DNA from: DAOVXM01 sp963746255
GTDB taxonomy: Bacteria > Chloroflexota > Anaerolineae > Anaerolineales > UBA4823
NCBI GenBank assembly: GCA_963746255.1
Contig: CAVVAJ010000009.1
Coordinates: 1,054,001-1,118,000, forward strand
Length of the DNA stretch: 64,000 bases
Direction of reading: 5' to 3'
Part shown: one piece after another, positions 1 through 9,066 of the stretch
How the letters are laid out: each line of letters opens with the position of its first letter
Position numbering within the stretch: the first letter of the stretch is position 1
The notes under the pieces: generated by a model
The model's input: the letters and a program-made list of their open reading frames with translations, nothing else
The model's database searches: none
Told to the model about the DNA's origin: nothing
Program-made: the position numbers and the translations under genes

Positions 1-2
1 GC

Positions 3-1331
3 CAACACGGAGATGATTTACTAATAGTCCAGAGCGAACCCCCCCTTGAGATAAACTTCATCAAAACCATTGTAACTCTGCCGAATGTCGCACCATCACC
101 AGCTGTCCTCGTGAACCCGCCTGGTACCCGCGCCTATCTGCCACAAACAATGGCCAATGGTTTAGGCCGCAACACCCAGTTTGATACAACTGTATTTCCC
201 AAGGTCTCAGTGGTTGATCTGACGTCACTCACCAACCTGACCAGCGAGCATATCTCACTGCCGGAAGTTGACCAGCCAGTTGGCCTACCCTGGGATGCAG
301 CGATTGGGAAAACGGGGACTGAGCTTTGGGTTGTAAATGCAGCCTCGAATGATGTGTCCGTTATCGATATCAGCAACCCTCAAAGCCCAATACGAGTAGC
401 AAATATCCCGGTTGGAGATAACCCGCGGGGAATTGTGCTCAGCCCAGATGAGCGTACTGGGTTTGTTAACAACACCCTTTCTGGCACCGTTACCGTGCTG
501 GACACTGAAACATACACGGTCACAAAAACCATCACAACGACAAATATTCCACTCCCACCAGCACTCCTGCACGGCAAACGACTCTTCCATTCCAGCGCCC
601 AACCCGAACTGGCAAAAGCAAAGTGGATCAGCTGCAACACCTGCCATATTGAAGCTGAACAAGATGGGCGAACCTGGTTGCTGCAGTTCTTAGGTGAAGT
701 CCCTCCGGGTGAAGAACCACTAATCCTCCGCAACACTACTAGCCTGCTGGGGATGGTAGAGACCTATCCACTACGCTGGTCAGCGGAGTGGGATGAATCG
801 GCGGATAGTGAGTTCAGCGTGCGCTTCGAGCAGTTCGGGACCGGTTTGATCGAAGGGGATATGCATCCCACATTGGGCTTGCCAAACCAAGGGCGTTCCT
901 ACAACCTGGATTGTTTAGCGTCTTATATTGACAGTCTATCCTTACCGGCAAGAGCACATGAACTTTCCCTGGCTGAACAGCGTGGCCAAGTGCTTTTTAA
1001 CCGCCCAGAAACCCAATGCGTGGATTGCCACCCACCACCGCTGTACACTGACCTGCAGGTGCATGATGTGGGCACGGCTGACGGACCCGGTGAATGGTTC
1101 GGACCACAGCTGGACACACCTTCCTTGCGGTTCCTATTCGACAGCGCGCCATACCTACACGATGGGCGGGCTGCAAATCTTATGGCAGTGCTAACAACCC
1201 ACAACAGCTCAGATCTACATGGCATTACTACTCATCTTACCGATCAAGAGCTCTCAGAACTTGTATCATTTCTTTTAGCGATACCCTTCACCCAACCTTC
1301 TGATTCAACAACTCGTGGAGAGATACAATGA
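3..1331 (+). CDS. YVTN beta-propeller / di-heme cytochrome c peroxidase (MauG-like) fusion, 5' partial
   Basis: The reading frame is open from the left edge, so the true start lies outside the window. The visible N-terminal part has YVTN-type propeller repeats (for example VLSPDERTGFVNN and TVTVLDTETYTV). The C-terminal half is a di-heme peroxidase/MauG-type domain with two haem c motifs, CNTCH and CVDCH, and the family-typical stretch TPSLRFLF-(x)4-YLHDGRA. Such proteins are exported and reduce peroxide or perform oxidative protein modification. The stop overlaps the next start (ATGA at 1328-1331), which points to translational coupling with the large exported protein downstream. Function is known only at family level; the substrate cannot be read from the sequence. 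Confidence 0.85.
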   Translation, partial: QHGDDLLIVQSEPPLEINFIKTIVTLPNVAPSPAVLVNPPGTRAYLPQTMANGLGRNTQFDTTVFPKVSVVDLTSLTNLTSEHISLPEVDQPVGLPWDAAIGKTGTELWVVNAASNDVSVIDISNPQSPIRVANIPVGDNPRGIVLSPDERTGFVNNTLSGTVTVLDTETYTVTKTITTTNIPLPPALLHGKRLFHSSAQPELAKAKWISCNTCHIEAEQDGRTWLLQFLGEVPPGEEPLILRNTTSLLGMVETYPLRWSAEWDESADSEFSVRFEQFGTGLIEGDMHPTLGLPNQGRSYNLDCLASYIDSLSLPARAHELSLAEQRGQVLFNRPETQCVDCHPPPLYTDLQVHDVGTADGPGEWFGPQLDTPSLRFLFDSAPYLHDGRAANLMAVLTTHNSSDLHGITTHLTDQELSELVSFLLAIPFTQPSDSTTRGEIQ

Positions 1332-4300
1332 GAAATACCAAGCGCACTTTTGGATTAGGAACAACTTTCATTCTAATCACCATAACATTATTCCTGATCT
1401 CTCTAGGAGTTGGAGTTCAAATCCAAACCAGTAACGCAAGCTTCAGCGAGCAGGCTGACAATACCAATCCCATTATCTCGGTAGAAACAGCCCCACCTAT
1501 TCCTGATAATCCAATTGCCGACTTGATCAGTATCAGCGCGGCGGATTCGGACGGCTACGCGACCGTTTCTGGCAAGGCTGGTTCGGTTGCTGCCAACGCC
1601 TATGTCGGGATAGTAAACCTCAACACCCGCTCTGTCATCACCACTACTGCTGACGCACAAGGCGCATTTCTGACGGCACCCATCTTCGCGCCCCCAGGTG
1701 CATGGCTGCAGGTCAAGCACGATTTGGATGGGGAGCGCGTCCAAGCACTTTGGCGACAAGCCCAAGACAAGAAATTTGATGCAACTATCGGTCAATACAA
1801 TGGTGCCCCCGGTACAATTCTGCGCGCTGGCGAATTGCCCGGACGGCAAGAGAATATCCAAGAATTCGCCATTGTGGGCGCATTTTTTACTGAAACCGAT
1901 AGCGACTGGGCTGGTTGGGGCATCACCGGCACACTAGAGCTACCCCCGGGAACCGATACGTCTAGTTTCAATGTCCAAGCTGGTGATGTGATCACTATTA
2001 CAGCCAATTTGCGCGTTACCTCACCGAGTTACAGCTGCAGCCCGCCTATTCCATACAATATCAGCAGCGATATCAACTTCCAGCAGCTGTTCAATCCTGA
2101 GGGACGCGCCATGCCGTGGGGCACTTGGTTCAGCTCACACTTATTTACACCCACCGGTTTGCCGATCGAACATGAAGCCGGGGCAATAGGCCGAGGCGTA
2201 TCGAACAATGATACCTTTACAAATTTAATGTGTTCGGGAGACCGCTCTTTTCGAGGGACAATGACGGCTGTTTTTGAAATTCCATTGGGCACCCCGGATG
2301 GGGTTTACATTCCCGAGATCTTCCTCCGCGGTGATTTTCCATCAACAGATTTACCTTTCTCACCTGTTTGGTTTCACTCCCCCGATTCTGACACTCTGCC
2401 ACCACTAACTGTTGGCTCTCCAGCCCAACCGCGCTTGCCGCTAACCGTGCTGAGCGATTACCCAGTTAACGGACACCGCGGTGTCGGGGCGCTAGAAGAT
2501 GTCCGCCAATACAGTATGCCCACCCGAACACTCTTTCCTCCTCACCGGGTTGTGATTCCACGTTTGGCCGCACGGAGTGGCGAACCCATTACGTATTCGC
2601 TTGAGCCTGGTTCAAACTGGATATCAGCCACCGATCGCCGTTTGCCAAACCGCCCACACCTGCCAATTTTATTCCCCTCCGGAGAGCTATCAATCGAGGT
2701 GATTAAGCCGAATGGTTACACATTGCTCGGACCAGTCCCTATCCAACAATCCTCGATGCGTACACCAACCACACGCGGTGGTGATGAACTTCAGGAAGGT
2801 ACTGGGCACGTCGGCGATATCCTGCACTTCGATACACTTGACCCAGCTTTCGATTACGAGTTTGACCAGTACGGAGACCATACGCTCTTCGTAAATGGTC
2901 ATGTCCAGGATATTTATGGGAATTCCTATTCGCTCAAAAGTACATTTGAGTTTACCGTTGCCCAAGTGCTAGATCTGGACCCTGGTCAATTGCCCACCAC
3001 CCCGTATGTACAGGGCGACTATTTCTCACCCGGGATGCATATCTATCCGCCTGTCCCCGCATCGGTATCAATTGCGGTCACCCATCTACCTTATTCCAAT
3101 CCAGAAAATTCACTAACCCATATATTTGAAGGTCAAGCGAACCGCTATGGCTATTTTCACCCCCCGCTGGGGGATACATTCCAGTTTACGGAACCAGGCG
3201 AATTCCGTGTCGACATCATGGCTGAATACATGGCCCCCGACAATAACTTATGGGTTGGTACCATGACCTGGGGCAATGTGGTCGAAAACAGCAACCCGCT
3301 CCTTATTGCGCATGGTCGCCGCGGAATGGACTATCACGGCGACCTAGATGATACAGCCCCAATTTGGTTTACTAATGAGCAATTGCTAGAGAAAGACTTA
3401 CTCGGTATTGAGAATTACTATCCATATTTCAGTGGTGACATCCATTGGGGGAATGAGGACCCAACCGGTGGAGATGCTGGCAATTCGATCCATTCCATTA
3501 TTACCATTGAAGATACCACTGGAGAGAAAAAATTTTACAACATCCTGCGCGAGAATATTGACCGCTCCAGGAGCTGCTTCCGTTGGCCGCCGGACAATTG
3601 CGACGCGGCTGGTCTGGAGGACCGCATATCGATCAATGAAGCGCCTTTATTTATCACCACTTACAGCGGCGTCGACCCGGTTGCGGCACCCGAACAGATC
3701 GATCTCTTCAGCTATTGGTATGGCTCTTCTGAAAGGCCCGACGTGCATGTGCGTGAGATCATCTCTGAAGACGGCATGGGCACCGCTTATTGGCGTTTCA
3801 ACGATACGTATGGCTTACAACTGGGCGAACCCGCCGATGGCGACCAACCCGGTGACCTGAAGTGGGAATTCGGCGGTGCGGTCTTGCGCACAATAACTGA
3901 TACCTTCCCAATTAATGAATACGCCATTTATTCTTCTTTGTGGGTGCTGCTGCCGCATGGCTGTGATGAATTCGGCTGTGCACGAGTAACCGCGCCATTC
4001 CGAAACCCCGGCAGTGTTAGCATAGATGGCGGACCCATACTAACCTTACTGGATAAAGAAATCAATGTGCTTTTCCTGCCCAAGGGGGTGCGCCCGGGGG
4101 ACATCCTCGAAATAGGCGACACAATTTCCTTCTCCGGACATGTTGGACCACCATTAGACAGCCGGGTGGAAGTCACAATCACCTCTCCCAGTGGCGAGAC
4201 ACACTCTGCTATCTGGCATGCTAACAAGATCGGCTGGCTTTACAATCCAGATTTTGACTTCCCCGCCGAGGAGTCTGGGCGCTGGATCGTGGAGGTTTTC

Positions 4301-4825
4301 GTCGAACACGACCGCAATCTCGCTTACGCTCCCGCTCCTACCAAGAATAACACCGGAACTGTATTGGGGACCCAAGGTCAATACGAGTTCTACGTTGTAG
4401 CACCAGATTCGCCAGAATTCTGGATTGAATCTCCCGAACCGGGTTTCCTGCCCTGGCCGCGTGATCATATCGAACCCATCCCAATCGTAGGCCGCGTACC
4501 TATAGGCACATCCCGCGTGTACTACACAATCCACGACAAGGGTATTGTGATGGGGCAAGGTGCACTCACACCCAACCCTGCCGGGGAATTCACCTTCGTC
4601 TATGATCCCGAGGCACTGCATAAGGTTTTCCCTATGCTCAGCCTGACGTCCCATGAAGGCCGTTGGCGAGGGTTGGCGGATGAAGTTACCATCCACTTCT
4701 TTGCGGACAGCGACAGCCAACCGCGTGCCGCATCGGTTGTACTAATTGGCGAGCAGGTGTTCCTTCGACGTGATTTTATTCCTCCTCGTTCTTTGATCTA
4801 CCTGCCACTCACAAAGAAAGAATGA
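1328..4825 (+). CDS. Large exported protein of unknown function, C-terminal YLPL motif
   Basis: 1165 residues. The N-terminus is basic, followed by a hydrophobic segment at about residues 11-31, consistent with a signal peptide or anchor. The rest is low in Cys and rich in beta-forming and Pro/Gly segments. An early stretch (about 75-130) resembles carboxypeptidase-regulatory or Ig-like folds, and the region around 950-1060 looks like another beta-sandwich domain. No catalytic family is recognised. The last residues are SLIYLPLTKKE, matching the short C-terminal motif found on three other exported proteins here. It lies between two haem proteins, overlapping the first by ATGA and followed by the second after 25 bases, so it probably belongs to the same extracellular redox system as a scaffold or partner. 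Confidence 0.85.
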   Translation: MRNTKRTFGLGTTFILITITLFLISLGVGVQIQTSNASFSEQADNTNPIISVETAPPIPDNPIADLISISAADSDGYATVSGKAGSVAANAYVGIVNLNTRSVITTTADAQGAFLTAPIFAPPGAWLQVKHDLDGERVQALWRQAQDKKFDATIGQYNGAPGTILRAGELPGRQENIQEFAIVGAFFTETDSDWAGWGITGTLELPPGTDTSSFNVQAGDVITITANLRVTSPSYSCSPPIPYNISSDINFQQLFNPEGRAMPWGTWFSSHLFTPTGLPIEHEAGAIGRGVSNNDTFTNLMCSGDRSFRGTMTAVFEIPLGTPDGVYIPEIFLRGDFPSTDLPFSPVWFHSPDSDTLPPLTVGSPAQPRLPLTVLSDYPVNGHRGVGALEDVRQYSMPTRTLFPPHRVVIPRLAARSGEPITYSLEPGSNWISATDRRLPNRPHLPILFPSGELSIEVIKPNGYTLLGPVPIQQSSMRTPTTRGGDELQEGTGHVGDILHFDTLDPAFDYEFDQYGDHTLFVNGHVQDIYGNSYSLKSTFEFTVAQVLDLDPGQLPTTPYVQGDYFSPGMHIYPPVPASVSIAVTHLPYSNPENSLTHIFEGQANRYGYFHPPLGDTFQFTEPGEFRVDIMAEYMAPDNNLWVGTMTWGNVVENSNPLLIAHGRRGMDYHGDLDDTAPIWFTNEQLLEKDLLGIENYYPYFSGDIHWGNEDPTGGDAGNSIHSIITIEDTTGEKKFYNILRENIDRSRSCFRWPPDNCDAAGLEDRISINEAPLFITTYSGVDPVAAPEQIDLFSYWYGSSERPDVHVREIISEDGMGTAYWRFNDTYGLQLGEPADGDQPGDLKWEFGGAVLRTITDTFPINEYAIYSSLWVLLPHGCDEFGCARVTAPFRNPGSVSIDGGPILTLLDKEINVLFLPKGVRPGDILEIGDTISFSGHVGPPLDSRVEVTITSPSGETHSAIWHANKIGWLYNPDFDFPAEESGRWIVEVFVEHDRNLAYAPAPTKNNTGTVLGTQGQYEFYVVAPDSPEFWIESPEPGFLPWPRDHIEPIPIVGRVPIGTSRVYYTIHDKGIVMGQGALTPNPAGEFTFVYDPEALHKVFPMLSLTSHEGRWRGLADEVTIHFFADSDSQPRAASVVLIGEQVFLRRDFIPPRSLIYLPLTKKE

Positions 4826-4850
4826 TATCTGATGTAAGATCGAGAAGCTG

Positions 4851-6464
4851 ATGATTTCGAGAGGTCAACGTAATTTACGATATTTGTGGCTGATATCCAT
4901 CTGCTGCCTAGGAGGAGTGTTAACCGCATTGGTTTGGATCAGTCTTAGAGTTTCAGCCAGCCCCCTCACGAGCGTGACTGGGAAAATATTCTTGCTTAGT
5001 GGGGAACCAGCAGTCGGGGCTTGGGTACGCGTCCAGACTACGGATAATTCCGTTTATACTGAGCAGGATGGTAGCTTCACGATCACCAACATAACCGAGG
5101 GCGAGACCATTACGCTCACTGCCTGGCAATCTGGACACAAGGTGGGCTGGACTCAAGCAACACCTCCAACCGAAAGTATCACGATCACACTTAATCCATA
5201 TGCAACAGGTGATAATCCGGATTACGAGTGGAATACCTCATACCCAGATCCCGATAGTGCTCTAGGCTGCGGACACTGCATGCTGCCAGCCTATGACGAG
5301 TGGCAGCACAGCGCCCACGCTGCCGCTGGCACAAACCCGCGCTTCTTCTCGCTCTATAACGGCACGGATATCAGCGGGTCAGTCTCTATCGCACCTGGTT
5401 ACAAGATGGATTTCCCAGGCACAGCGGGAAATTGCGCAACTTGTCATGCCCCAGGTGCTGCATATGACGCCCCTTTTAATACAGATATGAACACCCTGAC
5501 TGGCGTTGAGCAGGAAGGCGTTTTCTGCGAGTTCTGCCACAAGGTTGGTGACGTGTATTTAGATCCCGCCAGCGATTTACCATACAACAATGCGCCGGGT
5601 GTACTCGCCATGCGCTTATACCGCCCATTTCCCGGAGACCAGCTATTCTTCGGCAGTTTGGATGATGTAACCCGGCGGGTCAGCTACCTACCGTTGGAAA
5701 AACAGAGCCGCTTCTGTGCACCTTGCCACCAGTTCGCATTTTGGGGCACTCCGATATACGAAAGCTACCGTGAATGGTTAGAAAGTCCTTATCCACAAGA
5801 GGGCATCGAATGCCAAACCTGCCATATGCCAACTGGGGAAAACCCAATCTTCGTCCCCCCTGATTTGGGTGGCTTGGCACGCAATCCAGAACGATTGGCT
5901 TCCCACCGTGACCTTGGAATTAAAGACCTGACCTTCATGCAGGAATCTGTAGCAATGACGCTCACAGCAGAACCGCAAGGCAACACGATTGTTATCAGCA
6001 CTACACTACAGAATATCGGAGCTGGGCATCATCTGCCCACCGACCATCCCGGGCGGCACTTGATCCTCACGATCTCGGTTTTCGACATGCTCGGCAATCC
6101 CCTACAGCAAGTTTCCGGTCCGCAGGTCCCAAATTGGGGTGGCGACAAAGCTGGCGCAGCAGGTCAAATATATGCCAAAATACTACAAGACAGTCTTACC
6201 GGAGATTACCCGGTCGTTAGTTACTGGAAACAAACTCGGATTCTTAGTGACAACCGCATCCCAGCACTACAATCTACCAGTCAAACGTTTGGTTTTACCG
6301 CTCCAGCGCATGGTCAGATCAAGATCACAACCGAGTTGGTATTTCGGCGCAGTTTTCAGGCTGAAATGGAAACACGTGACTGGAATGATCCTGATATCAT
6401 CTTGGCGTCAGAAACAATATTGCTGGATATACACACAATATATATTCCATTGATTGCGCATTGA
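4851..6464 (+). CDS. Exported multiheme cytochrome c with carboxypeptidase-regulatory-like domain
   Basis: 537 residues. A hydrophobic N-terminal segment (about 10-32) is followed by a carboxypeptidase-regulatory-like beta domain (about 40-115). The haem region has canonical CxxCH motifs CATCH (~195), CEFCH (~226), CAPCH (~289) and CQTCH (~320). A fifth site, CGHCM (~140), sits exactly where a first haem site is expected (followed by DEWQHSAHA) but has Met in place of His. A C-terminal beta domain (HHLPTDHPGRHL) is common in multiheme cytochromes of the c554/MULTIHEME_CYTC type. The protein ends in TIYIPLIAH, the shared C-terminal motif. Likely an extracellular electron carrier working with the two upstream genes. 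Confidence 0.87.
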   Translation: MISRGQRNLRYLWLISICCLGGVLTALVWISLRVSASPLTSVTGKIFLLSGEPAVGAWVRVQTTDNSVYTEQDGSFTITNITEGETITLTAWQSGHKVGWTQATPPTESITITLNPYATGDNPDYEWNTSYPDPDSALGCGHCMLPAYDEWQHSAHAAAGTNPRFFSLYNGTDISGSVSIAPGYKMDFPGTAGNCATCHAPGAAYDAPFNTDMNTLTGVEQEGVFCEFCHKVGDVYLDPASDLPYNNAPGVLAMRLYRPFPGDQLFFGSLDDVTRRVSYLPLEKQSRFCAPCHQFAFWGTPIYESYREWLESPYPQEGIECQTCHMPTGENPIFVPPDLGGLARNPERLASHRDLGIKDLTFMQESVAMTLTAEPQGNTIVISTTLQNIGAGHHLPTDHPGRHLILTISVFDMLGNPLQQVSGPQVPNWGGDKAGAAGQIYAKILQDSLTGDYPVVSYWKQTRILSDNRIPALQSTSQTFGFTAPAHGQIKITTELVFRRSFQAEMETRDWNDPDIILASETILLDIHTIYIPLIAH

Positions 6465-6661
6465 GTGCCAGATACCCGTTAACCCAAAATTTCCTTCTTC
6501 TGAAATTAATATAATGCTCTACTATACATTGGGATGATCCACTAGGTAATAAACCATTGGTACGGTACTTGCAGGGGATTAATTCTAAACCATCGCGTCA
6601 CATCGCTTGATTCATAGCGCCTGTAGGGCTTTGCTAGTTATAGATCAACAGGGGTGTACTC

Positions 6662-7357
6662 TTGAAAAACAAAATAATCTTAATTGTCGACGATGACCCG
6701 CAGTTGCGAAAAGTCACCCAACTGCTGTTTAATCAAACGGGGGCTCACGCCTACACCGCCCCAGATGGCGAACAGGGATTGCAGCAGTTCAGCGAAATCC
6801 ATCCCGATCTTGTCATCCTGGACCTAATGATGCCGGGGATGAATGGTTTTGAGGTATGCCGTCGAATCCGCCAGCGCGATAACACACCTATCATCATGCT
6901 CACAGCCTTGGATGCACCCGAAGAAATGGTCCAAGGTCTTGATTTGGGTGCTGACGATTTCGTCCCGAAACCCTTCAAGAGCGAAGTTCTGCTGGCCCGA
7001 GCTCGAGCGGTCATGCGCCGCGCCCAACCCGACTACGATGGATCCGAAGAACCCCTCTACCATGATCGATACTTGAAAATCGATATGACCGCCTACAAGA
7101 TCTGGGTGGACGGCGAGCCTGTCAAACTAACACCGACCGAATTTAAACTGCTGGTCTATCTGGTTGAAAATCACGGCAGCGTGTGCACATTTGAGCAGAT
7201 CCTTGTCAATGTCTGGGGCTGGGAGTATTCCGGTACGCCATCCTATGTGCACGTGTATGTCTCCCACCTGCGAGCAAAGATTGAACCCGATCCGAAACAG
7301 CCGCGCTACATTATTACCGAGCACGGCATCGGCTACTACTTCGAAGACCAGAATTGA
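6662..7357 (+). CDS. OmpR-family response regulator (orphan)
   Basis: 231 residues with a receiver domain (about 1-120) and an OmpR/PhoB winged-helix DNA-binding domain (about 130-230). The acidic triad (VDDDP), the phospho-acceptor Asp in VILDLMMPG and the conserved Lys in VPKPFK are all present, as is the typical LTPTEFKLL of the effector domain. The start is TTG at 6662, preceded by GGGGTG; it is the only start that preserves the beta-1 strand KIILIVDDD. No histidine kinase lies next to it in the window. It lies 197 bases after the redox operon and may regulate it, but no binding site is visible. Confidence 0.93.
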   Translation: MKNKIILIVDDDPQLRKVTQLLFNQTGAHAYTAPDGEQGLQQFSEIHPDLVILDLMMPGMNGFEVCRRIRQRDNTPIIMLTALDAPEEMVQGLDLGADDFVPKPFKSEVLLARARAVMRRAQPDYDGSEEPLYHDRYLKIDMTAYKIWVDGEPVKLTPTEFKLLVYLVENHGSVCTFEQILVNVWGWEYSGTPSYVHVYVSHLRAKIEPDPKQPRYIITEHGIGYYFEDQN

Positions 7358-7488
7358 TCGAGCAGATGTGATCTTGGAGTGCCTTAGAGAGAACTTACTC
7401 CGCCATTTATCCGATCTTATAGTTAGCCGGAAGATTTCTCCCACAGAATAAATTCAAACTATCCTTTTCCCCAAGCCCGCTCTACTTC

Positions 7489-9066
7489 TCACTCTTTCCC
7501 CATCGCATCTATACAGCTGCTGTCCGGAGCCGAATACGGATTTGTTAGGAAGGCTACAAACATGCTTGTGGGACACGGGTGGGTAAGACTCGCACCATGC
7601 CCAATGCCTGGGAACTCGTAAACAAATACGTTGTCCAATGTTTCAGCCGCCCGGTTGCCCCATTCTGGAGGAGTGACCGGGTCATACTCGCCGTTCATGA
7701 TCAATGCCGGCAGGTCGCTCACAACCGGCTCGTTTGCGCTCACCTCTGCCTGACCGACATCCCAGATCTCGCAAGCCTTATAAGCCAGCCCACCGATGAT
7801 CGAATCGCGGAACATACCGCTAAGCTGTGGGTGAACCGAAAGTGCCTTCCAGTACATTTCCTGGTCGCTGAACGCCAACTCCTCCCGGCACTGCACCGAC
7901 AGCATCATGCCGCGGCTCGAAATCTCCATCAGCGATATGATACTGCCCTGTACTTTGTCCATGTAGTCGAAGTCCCCTGCGCTTACATCGTAGATAATGC
8001 GTGGGATGAAATAACGCATCTTGCTGTCATACAGCAGCTGAAAAACCTGTGCCAATAAAATATTTCCGTTCACCCGGGCTTGGAATGTCTTATCCAGGCC
8101 ATACACCTCGATTTCTCGTGTGACTGGCTGTTGGTTTAGTCTTGCCACCGTTGACAACAGCACCTGCTCGAGGTCCGGATACGCTGCGCTGCAAACAGGG
8201 TTCGCGGCACAGCTCGCATACAACTGGTCCAATGCCCGTTGGAAGTTCGCCGGGGCTGAGTGATATAGATCCACATCTGGGGGATACACTGCATCTAATA
8301 CCACGCTGCGGATACCTTCTGGATAGAGCCGCATCACCTCAAACGCTAAGCGCGTCCCATATGATCCCCCCCATAGATTGATTTGATCATACCCCAACGC
8401 GGTGCGTATATTCTCGACATCCGCCGCGCTGTTAACGCTGTTATAAGCAGATAGATCCGCTTCCATAGCTAAACGATCACGACACGCCTGCAGGCGCTCC
8501 AGCGCCATCTCGGCAGCCTGTTCGTCATTTATTTCCTGATCGTCCAATTCGCGATCCATCACTTCCAACAGCAGCTCGTTAAACTCCCAGCAGTTCAGGG
8601 CGGGACGCGATACACCAATTCCGCGCTGGTCGAAGATGATCAGGTCGCGGCCACTCTCGAAGACTGGCGCCGACATAATCTCATATTGGTGGGCAAACGT
8701 TTTCAGTGCGCTCGCACCCGGTCCTCCGGAAAGGTATAACACCGGATCGGCATGTGAGGCACCTGCAGGTGGGTGGAATATGGCTAACGCGAGCCGGATG
8801 ATTCTGCTGTCGGCCGCCCGCGTGTCTGTTTGATCTTCATAAACAGCTAAGTAGCCGCATTCTACCTCCACACCCTGGACCACATCTTCCGGGAGAACGA
8901 ACGGACACGCCGCCGGATAGAACTCGCCAGCGGCAAGTGTGTCACCCAAGACCGCCGCTGGGGCACTAGGGCGCACTTCCAGCGGGGTTGGTGGTGCAGC
9001 GGATTGGGACCCGCTGCACCCAGCCAATATGCAGGCGAGAAGTAGGAGAACTCTTTTAACAATCAT
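7489..9066 (-). CDS. Secreted alpha/beta hydrolase lipoprotein (TAP/proline iminopeptidase-like)
   Basis: 525 residues. The N-terminus is a lipoprotein signal with lipobox LAGC (Cys at 17). The alpha/beta hydrolase core shows the oxyanion motif LSGGPGASA, FDQRGIGVSRP, the nucleophile elbow GGSYG, a late Asp in NGEYDPVTPP and the catalytic His in GIGHGAS. This arrangement matches proline iminopeptidase / tripeptidyl aminopeptidase (TAP-like C-terminal) enzymes that release N-terminal residues from peptides. Its start codon directly abuts the stop of the upstream permease, so it is the last gene of the ABC operon. An extracytoplasmic peptidase beside an ABC exporter suggests peptide handling or self-protection; that is inference. 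Confidence 0.88.
   Translation of the reverse strand: MIVKRVLLLLACILAGCSGSQSAAPPTPLEVRPSAPAAVLGDTLAAGEFYPAACPFVLPEDVVQGVEVECGYLAVYEDQTDTRAADSRIIRLALAIFHPPAGASHADPVLYLSGGPGASALKTFAHQYEIMSAPVFESGRDLIIFDQRGIGVSRPALNCWEFNELLLEVMDRELDDQEINDEQAAEMALERLQACRDRLAMEADLSAYNSVNSAADVENIRTALGYDQINLWGGSYGTRLAFEVMRLYPEGIRSVVLDAVYPPDVDLYHSAPANFQRALDQLYASCAANPVCSAAYPDLEQVLLSTVARLNQQPVTREIEVYGLDKTFQARVNGNILLAQVFQLLYDSKMRYFIPRIIYDVSAGDFDYMDKVQGSIISLMEISSRGMMLSVQCREELAFSDQEMYWKALSVHPQLSGMFRDSIIGGLAYKACEIWDVGQAEVSANEPVVSDLPALIMNGEYDPVTPPEWGNRAAETLDNVFVYEFPGIGHGASLTHPCPTSMFVAFLTNPYSAPDSSCIDAMGKE

Noticed and set aside
4154..4720. 188-residue minus-strand frame
   Set aside because: Lies fully within the large exported protein gene and has no start signal or family.
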